Assembly: GCA_023435805.1 (NCBI GenBank)
Contig: JAEZMC010000374.1
Span: forward strand, 1-24,343
Direction of reading: 5' to 3'
Source: Bacillota bacterium
GTDB taxonomy: Bacteria; Bacillota; Clostridia; Acetivibrionales; DTU013
DNA: 24,343 nucleotides
Position numbers and translations under genes: made by a program. How positions within the stretch are numbered: position 1 is the first letter of the stretch; every line of letters begins with the position of its first letter. The notes beneath the pieces were generated by a model that ran no database searches, was not told the DNA's origin, and was given only the letters and a program-made list of their open reading frames with translations. This document shows, piece after piece, positions 7,405 through 15,511 of the stretch.

Positions 7405-7462
7405 GATTTTTTATTCAAAGCCGGATTTTTTAGCAGGCTGCCGCGAGAATTAATAGATCGGG

Positions 7463-8668
7463 GTGAAACTCTTGTTGCTGCTCAGATTGTGGAATTATCT
7501 ACGGGGATATGTTATTATAATAATCGAAGGCTACTTTATTGAGAAGTTTATGAATATATGTACCCGCCGGCAAATCCTGCTCTGGGACGTCAGAGTGCAG
7601 AAAGAGCAATTGGTCACAATGAAAATGAGCATAAAAGGCTTCAAGCTCATACGGCCCATTGCCAGAAAAACAAAGTGCAGGGTCAGGCTGCTGAAAAAAA
7701 CCGGGCTGCCGTTTGTTTTCAACAGATACCGCAGGCGGAAGGCATTTTATGCCGGTGCTGTTTTATTCATACTTTTGATGTATTTAATGACCTCCTTTAT
7801 ATGGAGCGTCGAGATTACAGGAAACAAGGAGCTGCAGACCGGCCTGCTGGAACAGGCACTTGCACGCAACGGTATCCGTACCGGAATACTCAAATACCGT
7901 ATCAATACGGAGAACGCGGTAACGAACATGCTGCTGGATATGGAGGATATTTCCTGGATCAGCATCATGGTCAAGGGGACAAAGGTAAAAGTGGATATGC
8001 GGGAACGTCTCAAAATTCCTGAGATCATCCCAAAGGACATACCCTGTGACATCGTGGCACTGAAGGACGGAATGATCCGTCAGGTCATTGCAACGGAAGG
8101 CGTTGAAGCCGTAGGGGAGGGTGATACGGTTAAAAAAGGGCAGGTTCTGATATCCGGAAACATACCGCTGCAGGGTGAAGGAAAAAAATTCAGGCAGGTG
8201 CACGCAATGGGTACCGTTTCTGCAAGGACCTGGTACGAGGAGCAGGTACCGGTTAAACTGACGGAAACGCATCGTCTTCGTACGGGCAGAGTGATCAGGG
8301 ATCATGCGCTCATATTGTTTTCATGGAAATTGGATATATTACAAAAGAAAAACAAATTCCGGGATTTTGAAACCCTCGAAGAGAGGAAGAAGCTTTCCAT
8401 CGGAGAGGACATGGTGTTCCCGTTCGAATGGGTAACCGTTACGTATTATGAGGAGAAGGTTGTGGAGGCCGCTGTCGGAGAAGAGGATGCGAAAGCGGCG
8501 GCTGCAGCGGAGGCCTATAAAAAGGTGCTGGAGCAGCTTCCGGAAAATGCCAGCATTGTGCGCAAAGATGTAAAATATGTTCAGGATGAAAATTCAGGGC
8601 TAACCGCAAAGGCAACCCTGGAATGTATTGAAGATATTGGTACGTCCAAACGGATTGGAGGAAATTGA
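7463..8668 (+). CDS. yqfD: Sporulation protein YqfD
   Basis: A 401-residue membrane protein. The N-terminal part carries the family pattern (W-N-Y-L-R-G-Y-V, then basic K-T-K-C-R-V-R-L-L-K-K-T-G-L-P-F). One strong membrane helix lies near residues 93-113 (A-G-A-V-L-F-I-L-L-M-Y-L-M-T-S-F-I-W). A POTRA-like region follows (V-E-I-T-G-N-K-E-L), and the large C-terminal domain would be outside the mother-cell cytoplasm. The start is GTG 7463 with GATCGGGG just upstream; N-terminal M-K-L-L-L-L-L-R matches family expectations for an N-terminal hydrophobic start. The stop codon touches the phoH start directly (TGATTG), and the phoH ribosome binding site lies inside the last yqfD codons. Its biochemical role in spore formation is unknown. 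Confidence 0.92.
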   Translation: MKLLLLLRLWNYLRGYVIIIIEGYFIEKFMNICTRRQILLWDVRVQKEQLVTMKMSIKGFKLIRPIARKTKCRVRLLKKTGLPFVFNRYRRRKAFYAGAVLFILLMYLMTSFIWSVEITGNKELQTGLLEQALARNGIRTGILKYRINTENAVTNMLLDMEDISWISIMVKGTKVKVDMRERLKIPEIIPKDIPCDIVALKDGMIRQVIATEGVEAVGEGDTVKKGQVLISGNIPLQGEGKKFRQVHAMGTVSARTWYEEQVPVKLTETHRLRTGRVIRDHALILFSWKLDILQKKNKFRDFETLEERKKLSIGEDMVFPFEWVTVTYYEEKVVEAAVGEEDAKAAAAAEAYKKVLEQLPENASIVRKDVKYVQDENSGLTAKATLECIEDIGTSKRIGGN

Positions 8669-9637
8669 TTGGACAATATGCAGGAAAAGGTCATCGAGTT
8701 TGACAAGATTGAACACGCAATAAGCCTGTTCGGAAATTATGATGAAAATGCGAAACTCATTGAGGAAGGACTGGATGTAAAACTCATTTCAAGAGATGAT
8801 GCAATCAGACTATCAGGGAGCAGAGAAAATATCGAAAAGGCTTCCGTCGTGATTGAGAGGCTGATGTCCATTGCAGCGCAGGGAGAAACCATTACCCGCC
8901 AGAATGTCAGTTATTTGGTGGATCTTGCGTCGGAGGGCCAGCTGGAAAAGGTGAAGGAATATCCAGGAGATTACATTTGCCTGACGGCCAGAGGAAGACA
9001 GATTAAATCCAAGACCCACGGTCAAAAGAAATATGTTCATGCAATAAGGGAAAACACAATCGTTTTCGGCATCGGACCGGCCGGAACAGGAAAAACATTT
9101 CTTGCGGTCGCCATGGCCGTTACCGCATTCAGGGACAAGCAGGTCAACCGGATCATACTGACACGTCCGGCTGTAGAAGCAGGCGAAAAGCTGGGCTTTC
9201 TCCCCGGGGATATGCAGAACAAGGTAGATCCTTATCTGCGGCCCTTGTACGATGCGCTGTACGAAATCATGGGGGCTGAAACCTATCAGAAGTATCTGGA
9301 AAAAGGGATGATTGAGATTGCCCCGCTTGCGTACATGCGCGGTCGTACGCTTGACGATTCCTTCATCATTCTGGATGAAGCGCAGAATACCACCCCCGAG
9401 CAAATGAAAATGTTCCTTACCCGTATCGGCTTCGGATCAAAAGTCGTTGTTACCGGCGATATCACACAGATCGACCTTCCCGGAGACAAGAAATCCGGAC
9501 TGAAGGAAGTAACCAAAATCCTGAAGGATATCAACGGATTGGAGTTTATTTATCTGACTGAAAAGGATGTTGTCCGGCATGAATTGGTACAGAAAATCAT
9601 CAAAGCATACGAAAAATATGATGGTCACAAGTCATGA
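8669..9637 (+). CDS. phoH: PhoH family ATPase
   Basis: A 322-residue cytoplasmic P-loop ATPase of the YbeZ/PhoH branch. The N-terminal 70 residues look like a small RNA-binding, KH-like region (L-S-G-S-R-E-N-I-E-K-A). Walker A G-I-G-P-A-G-T-G-K-T is at 134-143 and Walker B F-I-I-L-D-E-A-Q-N at 232-240, with V-V-T-G-D-I-T-Q-I-D-L-P further on; all are characteristic of PhoH. In bacteria it works with YbeY in rRNA maturation and RNA turnover, and ybeY lies two genes downstream. I start at the TTG immediately after the yqfD stop, because GGAGG is seven bases upstream; the ATG three codons later is too far. Length matches the family. Confidence 0.94.
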   Translation: MDNMQEKVIEFDKIEHAISLFGNYDENAKLIEEGLDVKLISRDDAIRLSGSRENIEKASVVIERLMSIAAQGETITRQNVSYLVDLASEGQLEKVKEYPGDYICLTARGRQIKSKTHGQKKYVHAIRENTIVFGIGPAGTGKTFLAVAMAVTAFRDKQVNRIILTRPAVEAGEKLGFLPGDMQNKVDPYLRPLYDALYEIMGAETYQKYLEKGMIEIAPLAYMRGRTLDDSFIILDEAQNTTPEQMKMFLTRIGFGSKVVVTGDITQIDLPGDKKSGLKEVTKILKDINGLEFIYLTEKDVVRHELVQKIIKAYEKYDGHKS

Positions 9638-9684
9638 ATGCAGTTTACTGCGTAACCTGGTACAACTGATAGGGGGCTGAATCC

Positions 9685-11955
9685 TTGCAGGTTCAAAGCA
9701 AAAAAAACGGTAAAAGGCAAATAAAAAAATATTTGAAGAACAAAACCTTCCACAGGGTGCTGATTGGCTTGGTAACGGTCATGATAGCATTTGTGATCGT
9801 GGAAAACGGTGCTGTTCCTAAAAAGTACAAGCTCAGCCTCGGCGAACGTTCCGGATATGATATCACTGCGCCGAGGGACATAGAAAACACCATTCTCACC
9901 GTACAAATGGCGGAGGCTGCAGCAGATGCCGTGCCGCCCGTTATGCTGAGGCTTGAAAACGTACCGATCGATATGATCAATACCGCATCGGAATTCATCA
10001 AGGAGATAGAAAACGCGCGAAAGGGTATTGAACGCAGCCTGCAGGATCAGGGCATCACAAGAAAAAGCAAGAATTACAGCGAAAAGCTGGAGCTCGAACA
10101 GGCAATAGCCATCAAACAGCTGGAGCAAAGACTCGGACAATATAATGTTCCTCTTTCCGGGGAGCAGATAAAATATCTTGTGGTAAAAGCAAGCGAAAAT
10201 GAACTGGCCAGCTTTGACAAGCTTACAAGGAGCTTGATCAGCACCGTCATGAAGGAAGAGGTCAATGAGGTCAACTTGGTGGCCAAGGTGGACTATTTAC
10301 AGGGCGAATATCAAAAAAGCGAGCTGAGCCAGGATTTCAAGAATATCGGAAATCTCATGGCAAAAGCTTTTATGAAGCCCAACAGCATTGTTGATGAAGA
10401 ACTGACAAGTGAAAAAAAGGTACAGGCCTACAACGCGGCCATGGAAAGCAGGCAGATCATATCGGAAGGCTCGAGGATCCTCAGCTATGGAGATATTGTA
10501 ACAGAGGACAAGCTGGTGGTGCTCCAGGAACTGAACCTGCTGGAAACCGGCAAGCTGGATTATGCATTTTCAGGCGGGATTCTGGCGATCGTGCTGCTGC
10601 TGGCATTCCTACTGATACTATACCTGCACCATTTCTGCAAAAAAATCATGGCAAGCAGAAAGGATTTGATACTGCTGTGTGTCATCATTCTGATGACGCT
10701 TGCTTCGGCTTTGATTCTCAATTCCTACACACCGCTGATCATACCTTTGTTTATCGCCCCCATGCTGATATCGATCCTGCTTGATCTGAGGCTCGGCGTG
10801 CTCGTCAATCTGCTTCTGGCGCTGGCTGTATCCTTTATCACCAAGGGAGACCAGGGTTTTCTGTACACTTCCATCATAGGCGGAACGATCGCCGCATATA
10901 TTGTGTCGGGAGCAAATCAGAGGAGCAGGCTTTCGGCATCAGGACTGGTCATTGCCGCTGTGAATGCAGTGGTGATTGCATGTGTTGATCTGATCGGAAA
11001 GAGCAGCGCCGCCACCATTGCGAATGATGCGGCACTTGTGGCTATCAATGGAGCGCTTTCGACGATCTTTACCATCGGTACGCTTCCTGTATTTGAGAGC
11101 ATTTTCAATGTTATCACGCCGCTGAAGCTCCTGGAGCTTGCAAATCCCAACCAACCGCTCGTGAAGCGGCTTCTGATGGAGGCTCCGGGAACCTATCACC
11201 ACAGCCTGATGGTTGGAAACCTGGCGGAGGTTGCAACGGAAGCAATAAACGGGAACGCTCTGCTGGCAAGGGTCGGTGCTTATTATCATGATGTAGGCAA
11301 GCTGAAAAGGCCTAATTTCTTTAAAGAGAACCAGTTGTCGGATAATCCCCATGACAGGATGACACCGAATCTGAGTACGCTTGTCATTACCTCCCACACC
11401 AGCGACGGCGCTGAAATTGCGGAAAAATACAAGGTTCCCCTTGCTGTAAGGGAGATTATCAGCCAGCATCACGGCACGACACTGGCGGCCTATTTTTACT
11501 ACAAGGCGAAAAAAGGCGACAGGGCGGATGCCGTTAAGCAGGAAGATTTCAGGTATCCAGGCCCCAGACCGTCCTCCAAGGAGGCAGCGGTGGTCATGCT
11601 GGCGGACTCCGTAGAGGCGGCTGTCCGGTCCATGGTGGATAAAACGGAAGGAAAAATGGAGGGGCTGATCCGAAAGATCATTAAAGACAAGCTGGACGAC
11701 GGCCAGCTGGATCTGTGCGACATTACGCTCAAGGACCTGGATATGGTCGCAAGAGCTTTTATGCGCGTATTCGGCGGATATTTCCACGAGCGCGAGGAAT
11801 ACCCGGAGATGAAAATGAAACGGCTGAGAGAGGAAAGTGAAGACAGCGGAAAGGCAGCCGCCAATACGGAGGAGCTTGACCGGAGCGCTGCTGCTGATAA
11901 GGAACCTGTCCCGGATGGGACGGCGGAGGAAAAAAACAATTATGCGGAGTATTGA
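9685..11955 (+). CDS. pgpH: PgpH-type 7TM-HD cyclic di-AMP phosphodiesterase
   Basis: A 756-residue membrane protein. A short basic cytoplasmic tail and first helix (about residues 25-40) precede a large extracellular region to about residue 290. A cluster of membrane helices (about 295-480) leads to the cytoplasmic HD domain with Y-H-H-S-L-M-V-G-N-L (from about residue 508), Y-Y-H-D-V-G-K-L-K-R-P (533-543, metal-binding His535-Asp536) and S-Q-H-H-G-T-T. PgpH hydrolyses c-di-AMP to pApA and so affects potassium balance, wall stress and sporulation. The acidic C-terminal tail (E-E-S-E-D-S-G-K...) is poorly conserved. The start is TTG 9685 with AGGGGG ten bases upstream. The end overlaps the ybeY start by 14 bases. 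Confidence 0.93.
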   Translation: MQVQSKKNGKRQIKKYLKNKTFHRVLIGLVTVMIAFVIVENGAVPKKYKLSLGERSGYDITAPRDIENTILTVQMAEAAADAVPPVMLRLENVPIDMINTASEFIKEIENARKGIERSLQDQGITRKSKNYSEKLELEQAIAIKQLEQRLGQYNVPLSGEQIKYLVVKASENELASFDKLTRSLISTVMKEEVNEVNLVAKVDYLQGEYQKSELSQDFKNIGNLMAKAFMKPNSIVDEELTSEKKVQAYNAAMESRQIISEGSRILSYGDIVTEDKLVVLQELNLLETGKLDYAFSGGILAIVLLLAFLLILYLHHFCKKIMASRKDLILLCVIILMTLASALILNSYTPLIIPLFIAPMLISILLDLRLGVLVNLLLALAVSFITKGDQGFLYTSIIGGTIAAYIVSGANQRSRLSASGLVIAAVNAVVIACVDLIGKSSAATIANDAALVAINGALSTIFTIGTLPVFESIFNVITPLKLLELANPNQPLVKRLLMEAPGTYHHSLMVGNLAEVATEAINGNALLARVGAYYHDVGKLKRPNFFKENQLSDNPHDRMTPNLSTLVITSHTSDGAEIAEKYKVPLAVREIISQHHGTTLAAYFYYKAKKGDRADAVKQEDFRYPGPRPSSKEAAVVMLADSVEAAVRSMVDKTEGKMEGLIRKIIKDKLDDGQLDLCDITLKDLDMVARAFMRVFGGYFHEREEYPEMKMKRLREESEDSGKAAANTEELDRSAAADKEPVPDGTAEEKNNYAEY

Positions 11956-12463
11956 ACCCAAGGGTATCCGGGAAACAAGAGTAGTCATTGAGAATGAACA
12001 AAATACGATGGCTTTTGATGAGAAGCACGCCGAACTGCTCGAGAAAACAGTTCTGGCATGCCTGCAGGCGGAGAGAATGACTGTGGGCTGCGAGGTGGAC
12101 ATCCTGATTACCGACGACAAATCCATCAGGCGGATGAATCTGCAGTTCAGGGATATCGACCGGTCTACGGATGTTTTGTCGTTTCCTCTCGTCGATGTGA
12201 AAAACGGCACAATCCTATCGGAGCCGGGGGATTATGATCTTGATGAGGGACTGCTGCTGCTGGGGGATATTGTCATCTCGATGGATACGGCAATAAGACA
12301 GGCCGGGCAGTACGGCCATTCTGTCGAGAGGGAGCTGGCGTTTCTCACTTCTCACGGCGTGTTTCATCTACTGGGATATGATCATATGGAAAAGGATGAA
12401 GAGACCGTCATGCTTTCAAAACAGGAAGCTGTGCTGGCGGGACTCGGTTTGAAAAGGGAATGA
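11942..12463 (+). CDS. ybeY: rRNA maturation endoribonuclease YbeY
   Basis: A 173-residue metalloprotein. The zinc-binding signature H-G-V-F-H-L-L-G-Y-D-H is at residues 138-148 (His138, His142, His148). Upstream the family motif N-L-Q-F-R-D-I-D-R-S-T-D-V-L-S-F-P-L is complete. It acts in 16S rRNA 3' end maturation and ribosome quality control, together with PhoH-type and Era proteins encoded nearby. I start at ATG 11942, which lies inside the last codons of pgpH and has GGAGG about 12 bases upstream, in the pgpH coding sequence. The longer open frame to 11837 would only add residues overlapping the pgpH tail. Its stop overlaps the next start as ATGA. Confidence 0.95.
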   Translation: MRSIEPKGIRETRVVIENEQNTMAFDEKHAELLEKTVLACLQAERMTVGCEVDILITDDKSIRRMNLQFRDIDRSTDVLSFPLVDVKNGTILSEPGDYDLDEGLLLLGDIVISMDTAIRQAGQYGHSVERELAFLTSHGVFHLLGYDHMEKDEETVMLSKQEAVLAGLGLKRE

Positions 12464-13161
12464 AAAACAGAAATCTGGTGGACAGCTTCAACAATGCCAT
12501 AAACGGCATTATCTCGACAGTCCGGAGCGAACGGAACATGAAGGTGCATATCGGCGCTGCGGCGCTGGTTCTGCTGCTTTCGCTGTTCTATGACCTCACC
12601 AGGGTGGAGTTCCTGATTGTCTGCATCACTATAGCAGTCGTGATCATTTGCGAGTTGTTCAATACCGCTATTGAGGTGATCATCGACACATTAATCGGAA
12701 TATATCATCCGAAGGCAAAGGTGGTAAAGGACACAGCAGCTGGTGCGGTTTTTGTTTCGGCGGTTTTATCGCTCCTGGTCGGTTATTTTATCTTTTTCGA
12801 CAGAGTCAGCTCCAGCCTTGAGATCGGCATTATCAGGATCAAGCAGGCTCCCATGCACATAACGGTGATTGCCATTATATTAACCATGCTGCTCGTATTG
12901 CTGCTGAAAGCTTTTTTCAAGAAAGGGACGCCCTTCAGCGGCGGAATGCCGAGCGGCCACTCTGCGATTGCATTTGCGGCAACCACCGCGGTTGCGTTAT
13001 GGACCAATAATGTAAATATTACCATACTGGTTTTAATTGTTGCACTCCTGGTAGTACAAAGCAGATTGGAGGGCAAAATACATTCGTTGATTGAATTGCT
13101 TGCGGGAGCGGTAATCGGGTTTGCAGTTACACTGCTGCTTTTTCAGGCGTTTTTCAGATAA
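12460..13161 (+). CDS. Diacylglycerol/undecaprenol kinase fused to PAP2 phosphatase-like domain
   Basis: A 233-residue membrane protein made of two parts. Residues 1-115 are a DgkA-type kinase with E-R-N-M-K-V-H (24-30), E-L-F-N-T-A-I-E-V-I-I-D (65-76) and V-K-D-T-A-A-G-A-V (88-96), the usual substrate and nucleotide-binding motifs. Residues 130-233 are a PAP2-type phosphatase: P-S-G-H-S near 165-169 and S-R-x5-H-x3-E near 203-214, matching the second and third PAP2 motifs; the first motif is degenerate. In Gram-positive bacteria DgkA homologues phosphorylate undecaprenol, and PAP2 proteins often dephosphorylate lipid-carrier pyrophosphate, so the fusion could join two lipid carrier recycling steps (inference). 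It starts at 12460 in an ATGA overlap with ybeY. It occupies the usual dgkA place before era; no cdd gene follows. Confidence 0.88.
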   Translation: MKNRNLVDSFNNAINGIISTVRSERNMKVHIGAAALVLLLSLFYDLTRVEFLIVCITIAVVIICELFNTAIEVIIDTLIGIYHPKAKVVKDTAAGAVFVSAVLSLLVGYFIFFDRVSSSLEIGIIRIKQAPMHITVIAIILTMLLVLLLKAFFKKGTPFSGGMPSGHSAIAFAATTAVALWTNNVNITILVLIVALLVVQSRLEGKIHSLIELLAGAVIGFAVTLLLFQAFFR

Positions 13162-13233
13162 GGGTTGATTTGCCGGATGCCATCCGGCTTCAGCCGCATA
13201 ATATTGTACATATTTTGAACAGGAGGTTGTTTC

Positions 13234-14124
13234 ATGTTATTCAAATCAGGGTTCGTCACCATTGTGGGGCGCCCGAACGTCGGAAAATCGACGCTTTCAA
13301 ACAGATTGTCGGGAGAGAAGATCTCCATTGTGTCCAACAAGCCTCAAACCACGAGAAATACCATCAAGACCATTATCAATGACGAGGACAGTCAGATCAT
13401 ATTTATTGATACGCCCGGCATTCACAAACCGAAGAACAAGCTTGGGGAATATATGGTTAACCTTGCGGAGAATACATTGAACGAAGTCGACATTGTGCTG
13501 TTTCTGGCAGAAGCAACGGATGCGGAACCGGGTGCAGGCGACCTCTATATAATGGAGCAGCTGCAGAAGCTGAAAACGCCGGTTTTCCTCATTATAAACA
13601 AGATTGATCTGATAAAAAAAGAACAGCTTTTTGCACGGATCGGCAAATATACGTCGCAAATGGATTTTAAAGCGGTGATACCGATTTCGGCCCTTAATGA
13701 CGAGGGTACGGACATTGTATTAAATGAAATCAGAAAAATTCTGCCGGAAGGTCCGAAATATTTCCCGGACGATTTGATTACGGATCAGCCGGAGAAGGCC
13801 ATCGTGGCCGAACTGATACGTGAAAAGATACTGGAGCTGATACAGGAAGAGGTGCCGCATGGAACCGGTGTGGAGGTCATTTCCTTCAAAGAGCGTACAG
13901 ACAAGGCTTTAGTGGATATTGAAGCGAACATTTACTGTGAGAAGGAAACGCATAAAGGCATCCTGATCGGCAAGGAAGGAAAAATGCTCAAAAAGATCGG
14001 TTCAATGGCAAGGGCGGATATCGAAAACCTGCTGGGCGTCAAGGTGTTCTTGCAGCTCTGGGTCAAGGTGAAGCCGGACTGGAGAAACAGCGATAATATG
14101 CTGAAATCGCTGGGGTATAAGTGA
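13234..14124 (+). CDS. era: GTPase Era
   Basis: A 296-residue GTPase that binds 16S rRNA during 30S assembly. G1 is G-R-P-N-V-G-K-S-T (12-20), the switch region has P-Q-T-T-R-N-T, G3 is D-T-P-G-I-H, and G4 is N-K-I-D-L. The C-terminal KH domain shows I-L-I-G-K-E-G-K-M-L-K-K-I-G and ends with L-W-V-K-V-K-P-D-W-R, all diagnostic of Era. ATG 13234 has AGGAGG seven bases upstream. The 72-base gap after the dgkA fusion holds only a short GCCGGAT/ATCCGGC hairpin without a T-run. Length is typical. Confidence 0.97.
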   Translation: MLFKSGFVTIVGRPNVGKSTLSNRLSGEKISIVSNKPQTTRNTIKTIINDEDSQIIFIDTPGIHKPKNKLGEYMVNLAENTLNEVDIVLFLAEATDAEPGAGDLYIMEQLQKLKTPVFLIINKIDLIKKEQLFARIGKYTSQMDFKAVIPISALNDEGTDIVLNEIRKILPEGPKYFPDDLITDQPEKAIVAELIREKILELIQEEVPHGTGVEVISFKERTDKALVDIEANIYCEKETHKGILIGKEGKMLKKIGSMARADIENLLGVKVFLQLWVKVKPDWRNSDNMLKSLGYK

Positions 14125-14355
14125 GAGACGCTTGGTTAAACCGGACTCAGCGTTTGATTTTCCTCTGACAAATCGATGACAGTACAAAAATTTCAAGTAT
14201 ACTAACAACTTTTTAGCGAAAGCTATAAATACTGCAGAAAGCAAAGGAATTAAGCACATTCTGCAAGGATTACAGGTCGGGTAAAATACTTGAAACAGGG
14301 AATCTCAACTATTCCCGAAGCTTTTACGAATGATGACGAAGGGGGATTGCATCAA
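14125..14355. other. Gap between era and yqzL, no gene seen
   Basis: This 231-base stretch has no convincing coding frame; the open frame upstream of the yqzL ATG has no ribosome binding site of its own. It holds a possible promoter (see the next entry) and a short GCAGAA/TTCTGC inverted repeat near 14233-14264. I could not match it to a known riboswitch. Confidence 0.5.
14176..14203 (+). promoter_or_regulatory. Possible promoter for yqzL-recO
   Basis: ATGACA (14176-14181) and TATACT (14198-14203) are 16 bases apart. Both boxes differ from consensus by one base. The position, about 150 bases before yqzL, would give a long leader. Confidence 0.4.
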
Positions 14356-14505
14356 ATGTTGAAGGATTTAGCATGGAATATTTTCATTAACGTCGGTATT
14401 GTTGACTCCTATATGTTTTACAGGGAAATAGAAGAAAGGGACCGGGCTGCAGAACAAAATAAACTGGCGGAAGCGGAGACGGCAACAAGTGCAAGCCATG
14501 CCTGA
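14356..14505 (+). CDS. yqzL: YqzL family small protein
   Basis: A 49-residue protein, M-L-K-D-L-A-W-N-I-F-I-N-V-G-I-V-D-S-Y-M-F-Y-R-E-I-E-E followed by a short charged tail. The pattern W-N-x-F-x-x-x-G-x-x-D-x-Y-x-x-x-x-E matches the YqzL family, and its place between era and recO is the conserved Firmicutes context. The function is unknown. I start at ATG 14356, about 12 bases after AGGGGG; a longer in-frame opening upstream (from 14290) lacks family similarity. The tail is longer and more alanine/glutamate-rich than I would expect, which is of no clear meaning. Confidence 0.82.
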   Translation: MLKDLAWNIFINVGIVDSYMFYREIEERDRAAEQNKLAEAETATSASHA

Positions 14506-14536
14506 AATTCCGTGAACGCAGCCCGTCATATCTGAT

Positions 14537-15283
14537 ATGGCTTTTTTAAAAACCAGGGGGATTGTTGTAAAAGAGGTTGGCACAGGAGAAGCAGATAAAA
14601 TCATCACGATATTCTCCAGAAACCGGGGTCGGCTAACGGCACTGGCTAAAGGCGGGAAACGGCCGAAATCCAAGCTTTCCGCCGGTTCTCAACTAATGTG
14701 CTATGGTGAGTATGTCTTGTACAGCGGCAAGGAATTGTATTCGGTAAACAGCTGCGAGGTGATCGAGCCGTTTTATGAAATCCGGAACGACATGGTCAAA
14801 TTGACCTATGCCGTTCATTTTATGGATATTGTTCTGGAAATCATCCAGGAGAACCAACCCTCACCAAAACTGCTGCAGCTGCTGCTGAATTCGCTGTACA
14901 TGCTTGCAAAAACGGATAAACAGCCCGAGCTGGTGTCCAGGGTGTTTGAAATGAGGGCATTGTCCACCGCCGGTTATGCGCCTCATGTGCGCAGCTGCAT
15001 GATATGCGGGCGGGAGGCTGAGAGCGCCTATTCCTTCAGTTTTTCAAAATGCGGTTTTATCTGCGGCAGGGAGCACTGCGCCGCGGAAGATCGCTTTGCG
15101 CCGGAGCTTTCGCCCGGTGCCGCGAGAACAATACAGCATATTGTATATGCACGTATGGAAGAGCTTTTCAGTTTCAGTCTGTCGCCAGACGTGTTGGAGG
15201 AAGTCGAGCGTATTTCCAGAAGGTATTTGCGGGAACGTCTTGAACGGGAATTCACCAAACTGGATTTTTTGAAGAACATTTAA
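14537..15283 (+). CDS. recO: DNA repair protein RecO
   Basis: A 248-residue recombination mediator that helps load RecA on SSB-coated single-stranded DNA. The N-terminal OB-fold starts with the typical L-K-T-R-G-I-V-V-K-E and continues with F-S-R-N-R-G-R-L-T-A-L-A-K-G-G-K-R-P-K-S-K. A cysteine cluster follows: Cys154, Cys157, Cys172, Cys176 and Cys181 (C-x2-C ... C-x3-C-x4-C), expected to bind zinc. A helical C-terminus ends the protein. ATG 14537 is the only possible start, since a TGA is in frame shortly upstream, but it has no visible GGAGG-like site, so translation may be coupled to yqzL or simply weak. It is the last gene of the long run; glyQS does not follow as in Bacillus. Confidence 0.93.
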   Translation: MAFLKTRGIVVKEVGTGEADKIITIFSRNRGRLTALAKGGKRPKSKLSAGSQLMCYGEYVLYSGKELYSVNSCEVIEPFYEIRNDMVKLTYAVHFMDIVLEIIQENQPSPKLLQLLLNSLYMLAKTDKQPELVSRVFEMRALSTAGYAPHVRSCMICGREAESAYSFSFSKCGFICGREHCAAEDRFAPELSPGAARTIQHIVYARMEELFSFSLSPDVLEEVERISRRYLRERLEREFTKLDFLKNI

Positions 15284-15314
15284 GGAGATGGGAAGCGGAC
15301 GGAGCATTTTATAA

Positions 15315-15344
15315 TTGACACGATTTCGTCCGGCATGGTATAGT
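15315..15344 (+). promoter_or_regulatory. Sigma-A promoter of the CbiM-type transporter leader
   Basis: TTGACA (15315-15320) and TATAGT (15339-15344) are separated by 18 bases. Transcription would start near 15351, about 160 bases before the ATG, leaving a long leader that contains a terminator. Confidence 0.7.
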
Positions 15345-15349
15345 AGTTC

Positions 15350-15511
15350 TGAACCGAAACCATGAAGGTTTCTGCAAAACGCATAATAACGCAGCACTGA
15401 CCGAAAACAACTTGTATTCAGATAATCGGACCCATGAAGGGGCTTTGTGAATCACCCTTTATGGGTCGTTTTATTTACTCAAACATTATACATTACAAAG
15501 GAGTCGATTGT
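15350..15511 (+). promoter_or_regulatory. Structured leader with attenuator upstream of the CbiM-type gene
   Basis: The leader holds a GAAACC/GGTTTC hairpin (15356-15372), a possible CTGC/GCAG stem (15372-15394), and a strong intrinsic terminator. The element CCATGAAGG occurs twice: in the first hairpin (15360-15368) and in the 5' arm of the terminator (15432-15440). The terminator 3' arm can pair with either copy, so a regulated terminator is plausible. The sequence does not resemble the NiCo (czcD) or cobalamin riboswitches as I know them. An alternative is that the terminator simply ends the recO transcript. Confidence 0.5.
15429..15476 (+). terminator. Intrinsic terminator/attenuator in the transporter leader
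   Basis: GACCCATGAAGGG (15429-15441) pairs over 13 positions, one of them G-U, with CCCTTTATGGGTC (15455-15467), followed by GTTTTATTT. It lies between the only strong promoter in the gap and the start codon. Confidence 0.85.

Noticed and set aside
10939..12210. 423-codon open frame on the minus strand
   Set aside because: Antisense to pgpH and ybeY, whose products match families across their full length. The antisense product is Ser/Arg/His/Cys-rich and has no family features or ribosome binding site.
13170..13190. GCCGGAT/ATCCGGC hairpin before era as a terminator
   Set aside because: No T-run follows, the stem is only seven pairs, and the flanking genes belong to the same conserved run.
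15350..15511. NiCo (czcD) or cobalamin riboswitch upstream of the CbiM-type gene
   Set aside because: I could not find the conserved blocks of either class; a cobalamin aptamer would also need more length. It is reported only as an unclassified attenuator-like leader.
15434..15511. N-terminal extension of the CbiM-type protein from an upstream TTG
   Set aside because: It would translate the terminator hairpin and move the required His2 of the metal site away from the N-terminus; a strong ribosome binding site precedes the ATG at 15512.
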